Shown in pieces: positions 1-6,514 of a DNA stretch of 12,466 nt (position 1 is its first letter; each line of letters starts with the position of its first letter). The position numbers and the translations under genes are program-made. Source of the stretch: Gp6-AA40 sp050742535. Its GTDB lineage: Bacteria; Acidobacteriota; Vicinamibacteria; Vicinamibacterales; UBA2999. The stretch spans positions 1 to 12,466 of the forward strand of contig JBOGIQ010000166.1 in assembly GCA_050742535.1 (NCBI GenBank), in the 5' to 3' direction. A model generated the notes under the pieces. That model was not told the origin of the DNA and searched no databases. It saw only the letters and a list, made by a program, of their open reading frames with translations.

Positions 1-1802
1 GGATCGACGGCGCCGGCCGCCGACAGCGGAAGGCTGACGATGAACCGGCTGCCGTGCGGATGGGCCGATTCGTAGCGCAGGCTGCCGCCGTGAAGCTCGG
101 CGAGGCTGCGGGCCAACATCAGCCCGAGACCCAGGCCGCCCTGCTGGCGGGCGATTGAACGCGGCCCCTGCGTGAACGGTTCGAACATCGTCGGCAGCAA
201 ATCCGCCGGAACTCCAGGGCCGTCATCCTCGCAGGAGATCTCGACGCGCCCATCGACGACATCCGACAGCAGCGCCAAGTGTCCGCCCGGCGGCGTGTAT
301 TTCGCCGCGTTGGTCAACAGGTTCACCAGGATCTGCACGATGCGGTCCTGATCAGCGTCGATCGTGAGGCCTGTTTCCGGGATGCCGACGTCGAGCGCGT
401 GCTCGTACTGCTGGACCAGCGGTCCGGCCATATCCACGGTGCGATCGATCGCCGCGCGGAGCTCGAACCTGTGCCTGATCAGGTCGACCTTGCCCCGTGT
501 CAAACGGGAGACGTCGAGCAGGTCATCGACGAGCCGGGTCATGTGCGAGATCTGGCGCTCGAGGACCTCGCGCTCACGCTGCACCCCCCCGTCGCCGCGC
601 AGCTTCATCAGTTCCAGCGCGGTCAGTGCCGGCGCGAGCGGATTTCGCAGCTCATGGCCGAGCACCGCGAGGAAGCGATCCTTCGTGCGGCTGGCTTCTT
701 CGGCCTGCGCGTGCGCCAGCACGGCGCGATTGAGCTGCTCGTCGCGCTCCCGCTCCCGCGCCGACAGGAGCTGCGCTGCGCGCTGCAGCGACGCGTCCAC
801 CTGCCTGGCTTCCGCGATCCGCGGCTGCAACGGCGGTGGCGGGCGACCGTCGGCAAGCGCCGCCGCCGCGTCACGCGCCGTCTGGAGGTCGTGCGTCACG
901 CGGCGCGAGACCAGCAGCACGCCCAGCAGCCCGCCGAGAATCAGCACCGTGCCCCCGGAGGCGGTCGCGATGATCGATTCGCGGGCAGGCCCGTCGAGGA
1001 CCGCTCTGGGCACCGACACGATGACCGTCCATCCTGGAAACGCACTGTGACCGAGCGACGAGTACAGCGGCTCACCCTCGAGACTCGTGTTCCGGGTCGG
1101 GCGTTCAGGATGGCGGCGGAGCAACTCGCGGTCCTGCGGGCTCACGGGGCGCCCGACGAACTGATCACCGCCGCGCGAACGTGCCGCGATCAGCAGCCCA
1201 GGATCGACGATGGCACGTGTCCATTCTTCTGTTTGCGGCAGCTGCGTCCGGATCACGGGGGTCAATGATTCCGGTTCCATCACCGCGGTGAGGATGTACA
1301 TCAGCTGTCCCTGCCGTTCGACCGGTACGCTGATCGGAAACCGCAGCTTCCCGCCGCGGTCCGCGGCCAGCTGCCCGACCACCGGCATGCGGTTCTCTTC
1401 CAGCCGCTGCGCGCGCTCGGAATCCTGGGCTTCGCTCAACGGCTCGCCGAATGGCATTTCGCTGTGCAGCTGCACCTCGCTGTCGGGTGTGGCCAGGATC
1501 ACCGCGTACCACCCTGGCTGCGTGCGTGCCACCCGCCGCGCCTCCGACCAGAACGTCTGCAGGTCGCCGGCATCCAGCGCGGGAGCCTGGGCCAGCGCCT
1601 GCAGCACGCGGATCGTCGCGCTGAATTCTCGGTCCAGAGCGGCCGCGTCCACGCGCGCGGTATCTTCGAGCCGGTGCTCGAGCACCGCGCGGTTGCTCTC
1701 CAGAGTCCGTCTGACGATCAATCCGGTGAGCAGCGCACCTGGCAGCACCGCCGCGAGGACGAGCAGCACGAGGTGGCCGCGAAGCGAGAGAGGACGGCGC
1801 AC
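1..1802 (-). CDS. Membrane sensor histidine kinase, C-terminus cut by window edge
   Basis: This is a two-component sensor kinase that autophosphorylates on histidine and would pass the phosphate to a response regulator not seen here. Reading the minus strand gives about 600 residues. TM1 is at ~11-30 (LVLLVLAAVLPGALLTGLIV). An extracytoplasmic sensor of ~240 residues follows, possibly Cache-like (inferred from size and topology only). TM2 is at ~273-299, then a helical linker. The HisKA box is LGHELRNPL with H383. The HATPase_c domain has the N-box NLLTNAAKY (N498), the G1 box DDGPGV (526-531) and a GLGLGLML G2 box near 553-560. The C-terminal end runs off base 1, so a fused receiver domain cannot be excluded. 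The GTG start at 1802 sits just before TM1 and has no clear Shine-Dalgarno. An in-frame ATG at 1880 would add 26 residues antisense to the conserved start of mutM and is less likely. The family is certain; the stimulus is unknown. Confidence 0.93.
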   Translation of the reverse strand, partial: MRRPLSLRGHLVLLVLAAVLPGALLTGLIVRRTLESNRAVLEHRLEDTARVDAAALDREFSATIRVLQALAQAPALDAGDLQTFWSEARRVARTQPGWYAVILATPDSEVQLHSEMPFGEPLSEAQDSERAQRLEENRMPVVGQLAADRGGKLRFPISVPVERQGQLMYILTAVMEPESLTPVIRTQLPQTEEWTRAIVDPGLLIAARSRGGDQFVGRPVSPQDRELLRRHPERPTRNTSLEGEPLYSSLGHSAFPGWTVIVSVPRAVLDGPARESIIATASGGTVLILGGLLGVLLVSRRVTHDLQTARDAAAALADGRPPPPLQPRIAEARQVDASLQRAAQLLSARERERDEQLNRAVLAHAQAEEASRTKDRFLAVLGHELRNPLAPALTALELMKLRGDGGVQREREVLERQISHMTRLVDDLLDVSRLTRGKVDLIRHRFELRAAIDRTVDMAGPLVQQYEHALDVGIPETGLTIDADQDRIVQILVNLLTNAAKYTPPGGHLALLSDVVDGRVEISCEDDGPGVPADLLPTMFEPFTQGPRSIARQQGGLGLGLMLARSLAELHGGSLRYESAHPHGSRFIVSLPLSAAGAVD

Positions 1803-1827
1803 TGGCCGGTCGAGAGGATCATAGGTT

Positions 1828-2634
1828 GTGCCAGAACTTCCGGAAGTCGAGTACGAGCGCCGCCGGCTGCAGCGGGTCATGGCGCGCGCACGGATCCAGC
1901 GGGTTGTCACGCGCCGCGCGCATCTTCGCTACGCCTTTCCGCCTGATTTCGCGCAGCGGCTCGAGGGCCAGACCGTTCGCACGGTCAAGCGCCGCGCGAA
2001 ATACCTTCTGGTTGAGCTTGGGTCCGGCGACGTGCTCTTAATGCACCTGGGTATGTCCGGGGGGTTTCGTGTAGCGGATGGAGACGCGTACGACCCCCAC
2101 GACCACGTGATCTTCGAGCTATCCACTGGCGCTGTCGTCATCTTCAACGACCCGAGACGATTCGGGTTCATGACGCTTCTGAGGGCCGACGACATCGAGA
2201 GCCATCCCGCGCTCGCGCGGCTCGGGCCCGAACCACTGACCGCGCGATTCGGCGCGGCGGCACTGGCCAGGGCGCTGGGTCGCCGCCGGACGCCGCTGAA
2301 GATCGCGTTGTCCGACCAGCGGGTGATCGCCGGTCTCGGGAACATCTACGTCTCAGAGGCGCTCTATCGCGCCAGGCTTTCACCGAAGCGGCGCGCGTCC
2401 ACGCTCGTCACGCGCACGGGGACGCCGCGGCCGGCGCTCGACGATCTCGTGCGGGCGATCAAGGACGTGCTGCGGGCTGCGATCAGGAATCAGTACCGGA
2501 CACGCGCGACCGATCCGTTTCTCGTCTACGACCGCGAGGGCGAGCGCTGCCTGCGCAGGGGATGCGGCGGGACGATCACACGGATCGTGCAGGGCGGCCG
2601 CTCGACGTTCTATTGTCCCGTGTGCCAGCGATAA
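1828..2634 (+). CDS. mutM: Formamidopyrimidine-DNA glycosylase (Fpg/MutM)
   Basis: Base-excision repair enzyme that removes 8-oxoguanine and formamidopyrimidines and nicks the resulting AP site by beta,delta-elimination. The 268-residue length is normal for the family. The N-terminus PELPEVE supplies the catalytic proline exposed after Met removal and the Glu next to it. K58 (K57 in mature numbering) lies in RRAKYLLVEL, MHLGMSG is at 72-78, and the DPRRFGF DNA-contact segment is near 109-114. The helix-two-turn-helix signature is GLGNIYVSEALYRARLSP. The C-terminal zinc finger uses C241, C246, C263 and C266, with four residues between the first two cysteines where the E. coli enzyme has two. 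The GTG start at 1828 is fixed by the required PELPEVE terminus, and GAGAGGA at 1812-1818 can serve as its ribosome binding site. The gene is divergent from the kinase and probably has its own transcription unit. Confidence 0.97.
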   Translation: MPELPEVEYERRRLQRVMARARIQRVVTRRAHLRYAFPPDFAQRLEGQTVRTVKRRAKYLLVELGSGDVLLMHLGMSGGFRVADGDAYDPHDHVIFELSTGAVVIFNDPRRFGFMTLLRADDIESHPALARLGPEPLTARFGAAALARALGRRRTPLKIALSDQRVIAGLGNIYVSEALYRARLSPKRRASTLVTRTGTPRPALDDLVRAIKDVLRAAIRNQYRTRATDPFLVYDREGERCLRRGCGGTITRIVQGGRSTFYCPVCQR

Positions 2635-2659
2635 CCCTCCGGCCACGCGGCCGTTACCG

Positions 2660-2677
2660 CATACAGATTTCTGTATG
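2660..2677. promoter_or_regulatory. Palindromic operator candidate for the toxin-antitoxin pair
   Basis: CATACAGA-TT-TCTGTATG is a perfect 8-bp inverted repeat with a 2-bp centre, ending five bases before the antitoxin ATG. Ribbon-helix-helix antitoxins commonly bind such palindromes to repress their own operon, so this is the natural autoregulatory site. Its position would cover the core promoter or the ribosome binding region. There is no obvious Shine-Dalgarno between it and the ATG, so a leaderless or nearly leaderless transcript is possible. The symmetry is seen directly; the binding is inferred. Confidence 0.6.
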
Positions 2678-2682
2678 GCATC

Positions 2683-2928
2683 ATGAAGACGACGCTCGAC
2701 CTCGACGATGAGCTGCTGGTCAGGGCGAAGGCAGCGTCGGCGAGGGAACGCAAGAGCCTGACGGCGTTGATCGAAGAAGGCCTGCGCCTGCGGCTGCGTC
2801 GTCCTGGCGTCGGCCGCCGCGCCGCTGCGAAGGCGCTCGCCGTCCACCGCGGCAACGGCGGGTTCGTCGCGGGTGTCGATCCGCTCTCGAATCGCTCGAT
2901 CCTCGACGCCGCGGACGATGGCGCCTGA
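2683..2928 (+). CDS. vapB: VapB-type ribbon-helix-helix antitoxin
   Basis: Likely the antitoxin half of a type II toxin-antitoxin pair. It is an 81-residue protein beginning MKTTLDLDDELLVRAKAA, the usual RHH start. A short beta strand (about 2-6) would contact DNA, and two helices follow (about 8-18 and 22-35, with KSLTALIEEGLRLRL). The rest (36-81) is Arg/Ala-rich and lower in complexity, as expected for the tail that wraps and neutralises the toxin. It overlaps the toxin gene by 11 bp, which suggests translational coupling. The palindrome at 2660-2677 directly upstream is the probable site for autorepression. The start is the only ATG placed right for the strand-forming residues. No Shine-Dalgarno is visible. 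Confidence 0.82.
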   Translation: MKTTLDLDDELLVRAKAASARERKSLTALIEEGLRLRLRRPGVGRRAAAKALAVHRGNGGFVAGVDPLSNRSILDAADDGA

Positions 2929-3355
2929 TCTCACCGTCCTGCTGGCGGCCTCCCGTACCGATCACCCCCAACACAAGCCGGCGCGGCGCTGGCTGGAGCA
3001 GGCCCTTGCCGGCTGCGAGACAGGCGGCAGCGTTGAGATTCTGCCGATGGTGGCTGCGGGATTTCCGCGTCTGGCGACGAACCCCCGCGTGTTCGTCGTG
3101 CCCACGTCCATCGAGGCAGCCATCGCATTCCTCGACTCGGTGTTATCCGTTCCGGGTGTCGACATGCCGGAACTCGGCCGCGAGTGGCCGACATTCAGAC
3201 AACTGTGCCGCGATCATTCCCTCGCCGCGAACGCGATTACCGACGCGTGGATTGCAGCGGCGGTGAGGACGCTCGGCACGCACCTGGTCACGTTCGATCG
3301 CGGCTTCACACAGCTGCTTGGACGTACCGAGCTCACCGTGCTCAAGCCCGCGTAA
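2918..3355 (+). CDS. vapC: VapC-type PIN-domain toxin (ribonuclease)
   Basis: Predicted Mg-dependent ribonuclease of the PIN fold, 145 residues, the usual VapC size. The acidic residues expected for the active site are D4 (in PDLTVLLAAS), D109 (NAITDAWIAAA) and D127 (VTFDRGF). The segment FPRLATNPRVF at 49-59 and the motif HLVTFDRGF are characteristic of one VapC subfamily. The second-helix acidic residue is not in its usual place; E40, a few residues earlier, is the nearest candidate. The ATG at 2918 lies inside the end of the antitoxin gene, and a longer reading from 2873 would add 15 residues not expected in the family. The RNA target cannot be told from sequence. The next gene is convergent, 21 bp away. 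Confidence 0.85.
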   Translation: MAPDLTVLLAASRTDHPQHKPARRWLEQALAGCETGGSVEILPMVAAGFPRLATNPRVFVVPTSIEAAIAFLDSVLSVPGVDMPELGREWPTFRQLCRDHSLAANAITDAWIAAAVRTLGTHLVTFDRGFTQLLGRTELTVLKPA

Positions 3356-3376
3356 TCCGCCTTCGCGCGGGGCGCT

Positions 3377-5182
3377 TCAGTCCACCCCGAACGCCAGCAG
3401 CACGTTGCCCGGGCGTCCGATCAGGCTGACGTAGCCGGACAGGACGTAGACCATTCCACCCGACACGACGGGTCCCGGTCCGTCCATCGCTCCGCCTTTC
3501 GCGGCAACGCCGTTCACGGTTTCAAATTCCCGATTCGTGTCGAACTGCCAGACGACCTTTCCGTCCGCAGCCGAATATGCGCGGACGCCGCCGTCCATTG
3601 AACCGGCGAAGACGATTCCCGGCATTGCGGTGACGGCGGCGCCTTGCGCCGCGCTGCACCCGCGAACGGTGCCGCAGAGGCGCTCGCCAGCCGGAGCCGT
3701 CCACACTTCTTTTCCCGTCGCGACGTCGACCGCGCGAAGCCCGCCCGGTCCATTGACGCCGAAGTACGCATTCCGATCGTCCACCGCGGCTCCCCATTGC
3801 CCGCCCAGCGCGGCACCGGCGCCGGTGCGGTATTCCCACACCTTCGTTCCTTTGTCGGGATCGATCGCGTAGGCCATGCCCGACTTCTGATGCACGATCA
3901 GCAGGTCCTTCCCCCCTGCCTTCGTCAACACCGGCGACATCGAGAAGTCGTGGTCGGCGCCGAGCGTTTCCGGGCAGTTGCCGCCGGGCGGGTTCGTGCG
4001 CTGGCAGCCGCCGGCCCACACGTCGTTCGTCGTCGGCTGGAACACCCAGCGATGGCGGCCGGTCTCGATGTCCATCGCGATGACGGCGTCGCTCGTCTGC
4101 GTGACGGGACCCGAGTAGTTGTTGCCGGTCGTGATGTAGATCGCGCGTCGCGCCGGGTCGATCGTCGGCGCTCCCCAGACGGCGGCCCCGGCGGGTCCCC
4201 ACACGGTCCGGCCTTCCGCGTTCTTGCCGCGCGGCGCCGGCGGTTCGGGAATCGTGTACGACTTCCACACGACCGTGCCGGTGTTCGCATCGAGGGCGGT
4301 GATGCTGCCGCGGAACGTGCAGCATTCGTATCCCGGTCGGCCGCCCTGGCCTTCCTCGCCCACGGCCGAGAGCGGCACGTACAGCCGGCCGCTATAAAGC
4401 GTGGGCGATCCGGTCGCGCTCGCGTAGGTGTGGTCGTCCACTTTGCGCGACCAGAGTTCACGGCCCGAGTCGGCGTCCACCGCATACGCGGTCGCGCTGC
4501 CGTCCGAAAAGTACACGGCGTAGCCGGCCTGTCCAGCCCGCTTGTAGGGACCGATGGACACGGCCGTGCGGATGCCGGCCTTCGCGTGATAGCGCCAGTA
4601 GGTGCAGCCCGTTCTCGCGTTGAGCGCGAGGACGTCGCCGCTTTCGCTCCCGACGAACACACGGCCGCCCGCCACGGCGGGCTGCGCGCGCGCCGAATTG
4701 ACACCCGCGAATCCGACTGCCCATTTGAGTCGGAGCCTCGGCGCGTCGGCGGCAGTGATTCCGCCAAGCGCGGCATTTCGATACCGTGTGTTCGCGGTGC
4801 CGGCGCCCCACCCGTTCCACCCCGCATCCAGGTCCGATGCGCGGAGCGCTGCGGGCTTCGTCGTGCATTGGCCGACGATCGACGCCGGGCCCGCGGTGCC
4901 GACGGGCCGTCCGGCGAGGAAGCCCGCAACGGCGCGGCGCTCCGCGTCGGTCAGTTCCGATCCCTGACGGAACATGTTTCCCGTGGTCAGCGCGGTGAGA
5001 ATCGCCTCCGGCGCAATCGTGGCGAGCACGTCACGGCCCGGCGCCCGTGAGCCGGCAGCCGGCTGGAGATGACACGAGGCGCACGCTTTCTCAAAGACCG
5101 CGGCGCCGTCCGGTGCGGTCTGGGCGGATGCCGCGGCGCTGATGAAGACGATCGCAGTACCGACAAGAATTGAGGTGCGCAT
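3377..5182 (-). CDS. Exported cytochrome c / PQQ-propeller dehydrogenase (PVA dehydrogenase-like)
   Basis: Periplasmic quinohaemoprotein, 601 residues. A signal peptide ends near ASA|Q (residue 20). A small cytochrome c domain follows, with heme motif CASCH at 34-38 and M70 as candidate axial ligand. The remainder is a beta-propeller with repeated blade motifs such as ALNARTGCTYWRY, AYAVDADSGRELW, ALDANTGTVVWK, AIDPDKGTKVWEY and AVDVATGKEVW. C287-C288 in ECCTFRG is a vicinal cysteine pair, as seen in polyvinyl-alcohol dehydrogenase-type quinoproteins. The order cytochrome then propeller matches that group, so the likely reaction is oxidation of an alcohol with electrons passed through heme to the respiratory chain. 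PQQ binding and the substrate are inferred; no PQQ biosynthesis gene is in the window. It is transcribed divergently from the MDR reductase. Confidence 0.88.
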   Translation of the reverse strand: MRTSILVGTAIVFISAAASAQTAPDGAAVFEKACASCHLQPAAGSRAPGRDVLATIAPEAILTALTTGNMFRQGSELTDAERRAVAGFLAGRPVGTAGPASIVGQCTTKPAALRASDLDAGWNGWGAGTANTRYRNAALGGITAADAPRLRLKWAVGFAGVNSARAQPAVAGGRVFVGSESGDVLALNARTGCTYWRYHAKAGIRTAVSIGPYKRAGQAGYAVYFSDGSATAYAVDADSGRELWSRKVDDHTYASATGSPTLYSGRLYVPLSAVGEEGQGGRPGYECCTFRGSITALDANTGTVVWKSYTIPEPPAPRGKNAEGRTVWGPAGAAVWGAPTIDPARRAIYITTGNNYSGPVTQTSDAVIAMDIETGRHRWVFQPTTNDVWAGGCQRTNPPGGNCPETLGADHDFSMSPVLTKAGGKDLLIVHQKSGMAYAIDPDKGTKVWEYRTGAGAALGGQWGAAVDDRNAYFGVNGPGGLRAVDVATGKEVWTAPAGERLCGTVRGCSAAQGAAVTAMPGIVFAGSMDGGVRAYSAADGKVVWQFDTNREFETVNGVAAKGGAMDGPGPVVSGGMVYVLSGYVSLIGRPGNVLLAFGVD

Positions 5183-5195
5183 AGTGCCCGGATTG

Positions 5196-5252
5196 TAACC
5201 ACGAAGAACCGCAAGATTCGCCCTTCGTCACGTCTTTTTCTCCTTTCGTCGG
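5196..5252. repeat. CCACGAAG-type degenerate inverted repeat, copy 1
   Basis: Between the divergent dehydrogenase and reductase genes lies TAACCACGAAG followed by CTTCGTCACG and TTTCGTCGG. ACGAAG (5201-5206) pairs with CTTCGT (5223-5228). The same vocabulary returns at 12028-12122 in opposite orientation. This is probably a member of a dispersed intergenic repeat family. Because it occupies most of the 115-bp divergent gap it may also influence both promoters, but no convincing -35/-10 pair was found. Confidence 0.45.
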
Positions 5253-5297
5253 CAATCGGAACCGGCCAAACACAATTCCCGTTAGATTCAAGGAGCC

Positions 5298-6284
5298 ATG
5301 AAGGCAATCGCCCGTGACGGATACGGACCTCCGGACGGCCTCGAGCTTCGCGACGTGGACAGGCCGTCGATCGACGGGAAGGGCGTGCTGATCCGGGTTC
5401 GCGCGGCCTCGGTCAATCCGTACGACTGGCGCATGATGCGTGGCGAACCGCGTGCGCTCGTGAGATTGTTCCCGCGCAAGATGAAGGATTGGGTGCCGGG
5501 CGCCGACGTTGCCGGGCGGGTCGAGGAGGTCGGCTCGAAGGTGACGCAGTTCCGTCCCGGTGATGACGTCTTTGGCGTCAGCACCGGCGCCTGCGCCGAG
5601 TTTGCCGCCGCGAACGAACACCGACTGGTGCGCAAACCCGCCGGGATGGCCTGGGACCAGGCGGCGTCGATCCCCAACGCCGGGTGCACGGCGCTCCAGG
5701 CGTTGCGGGATCACGGACGGCTGCGACCGGGGCAGCGGGTCCTCATCAACGGCGCGGCGGGAGGCGTGGGCACGTTCGCCGTCCAGATCGCGAAGGCGCT
5801 GGGCGCGGACGTGACCGGCGTCTGCAGCACGAGGAATCTCGACCTCGTTCGTTCGCTTGGTGCCAACGATGTCGTCGACTACACCGTGGAAGACTTTGTC
5901 GCGGACAGGCGTCGATACGACCTGATCGTCCAGGTCGCCGGCAACCGTACGGTGAAGGACATGCGGCGCGCGCTCACTCCGCAAGGAAGCGTCGTCGTCG
6001 TTGGCGGCGGCGTCGGGCACGAGGAGGACGGCGCCGATGAGCCGATGGGAGAGGTGCTGACGCTGATGGTCAGAGGAATGATCCTGTCGCGGTTCATGCG
6101 CCAGAGGGCCAGCATGTTCATGGGACGCGTTCGCAGCAGCGATCTGCGCTTCATCGCTCAGTTGATCGAGACCGGCAGGCTCACCCCTGTCATCGATCGC
6201 GCCTATCCGCTCGCGAATGCCGCCGACGCGATCCGGCACCTCGAGACCGGCCACGCGCGCGGCAAGGTCGTCGTGACCGTCTGA
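5298..6284 (+). CDS. NAD(P)-dependent MDR oxidoreductase, quinone reductase-like
   Basis: Medium-chain dehydrogenase/reductase of 328 residues, predicted cytosolic. The GroES-like domain (about 1-125) carries ASVNPYDWRMMRG, GADVAGRVEEVG (68-79) and the GDDVFG turn. The Rossmann domain has AAGGVG at 153-158 (in INGAAGGVGTFAVQIAKALG) followed by GVCSTRNLDLVRSLGA, which suits NADPH. The cysteines and histidines of zinc-type alcohol dehydrogenases are absent at the catalytic sites, so a quinone or enone reductase activity fits better than zinc alcohol dehydrogenation. The C-terminus RGKVVVTV is typical of the group. AAGGAG at 5290-5295 precedes the ATG with an unusually short 2-nt gap. The stop codon TGA is part of the first heptamer repeat unit, so the array begins inside the gene. 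Confidence 0.92.
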   Translation: MKAIARDGYGPPDGLELRDVDRPSIDGKGVLIRVRAASVNPYDWRMMRGEPRALVRLFPRKMKDWVPGADVAGRVEEVGSKVTQFRPGDDVFGVSTGACAEFAAANEHRLVRKPAGMAWDQAASIPNAGCTALQALRDHGRLRPGQRVLINGAAGGVGTFAVQIAKALGADVTGVCSTRNLDLVRSLGANDVVDYTVEDFVADRRRYDLIVQVAGNRTVKDMRRALTPQGSVVVVGGGVGHEEDGADEPMGEVLTLMVRGMILSRFMRQRASMFMGRVRSSDLRFIAQLIETGRLTPVIDRAYPLANAADAIRHLETGHARGKVVVTV

Positions 6285-6343
6285 TCCCTGATCCCTGATC
6301 CCTGATCCCTGATCCCTAATCCCTGATCCCAGATCCCAGATCT
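6281..6343. repeat. Heptamer tandem repeat (CTGATCC)n, array 1
   Basis: Nine consecutive 7-bp units: five exact CTGATCC, then CTAATCC, CTGATCC, CAGATCC and CAGATCT. Divergence rises toward the right end. The first unit contains the TGA stop of the MDR gene. A second, shorter array of the same unit in the same orientation lies at 7363-7391, on the other side of the next gene. Similar GATCCCT runs are, from memory, frequent between genes of Acidobacteriota; that is recollection, not a search. Confidence 0.93.
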
Positions 6344-6397
6344 CGCACACAAATCTGGCTGTTCCGTTCCGCACAAAACTGCGCGCAAGTCGTGTTG

Positions 6398-6489
6398 CAC
6401 AGAATGACGCCCTGTGTTCCGTAGGGGTTACGGGCATTTTCAGCGTGGCAGCCACGGCAGTCCCTTTGCTCCGATCCCGCCCGATCGGA
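6398..6489 (+). promoter_or_regulatory. Hairpin-rich 5' leader, possible structured cis-regulatory RNA
   Basis: Four successive inverted repeats precede the strong ribosome binding site of the next gene: CACAG/CTGTG (6398-6416, loop 9), CCGTA/TACGG (6419-6433, loop GGGGT), CGTGGC-A-GCCACG (6444-6456) and TCCGATC/GATCGGA (6470-6489, loop CCGCCC). The third has a one-base centre and is better read as a DNA operator than as an RNA hairpin. The region does not match any riboswitch class I know. The promoter is probably in or just upstream of this stretch, but no clear -35/-10 was found. Confidence 0.35.
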
Positions 6490-6514
6490 ATTGCCTCACT
6501 AGGAGGGTATCGGT

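Noticed and set aside
279..1824. Plus-strand frames opposite the histidine kinase
   Set aside because: The minus strand gives intact HisKA and HATPase_c motifs over the full length; the plus frames have only Arg/Ser-rich composition.
2640..2653. Intrinsic terminator after mutM (CGGCC-ACGC-GGCCG)
   Set aside because: The stem is only 5 bp and no T-run follows, so it is not better than chance in this GC-rich sequence.
3644..5050. Long plus-strand reading frame of 468 codons opposite the PQQ dehydrogenase
   Set aside because: It is Arg/Ala-rich with no domain pattern and lies wholly antisense to a gene with a signal peptide, heme motif and propeller blades. High GC makes such shadows common.
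6281..6343. CRISPR-like array
   Set aside because: The unit is only 7 bp and head to tail with no spacers, so it is a simple tandem repeat.
6398..6500. Cyclic-di-GMP (GEMM) or another known riboswitch
   Set aside because: I looked for the conserved GEMM core words and did not find them on either strand; no other known riboswitch consensus was recognised.
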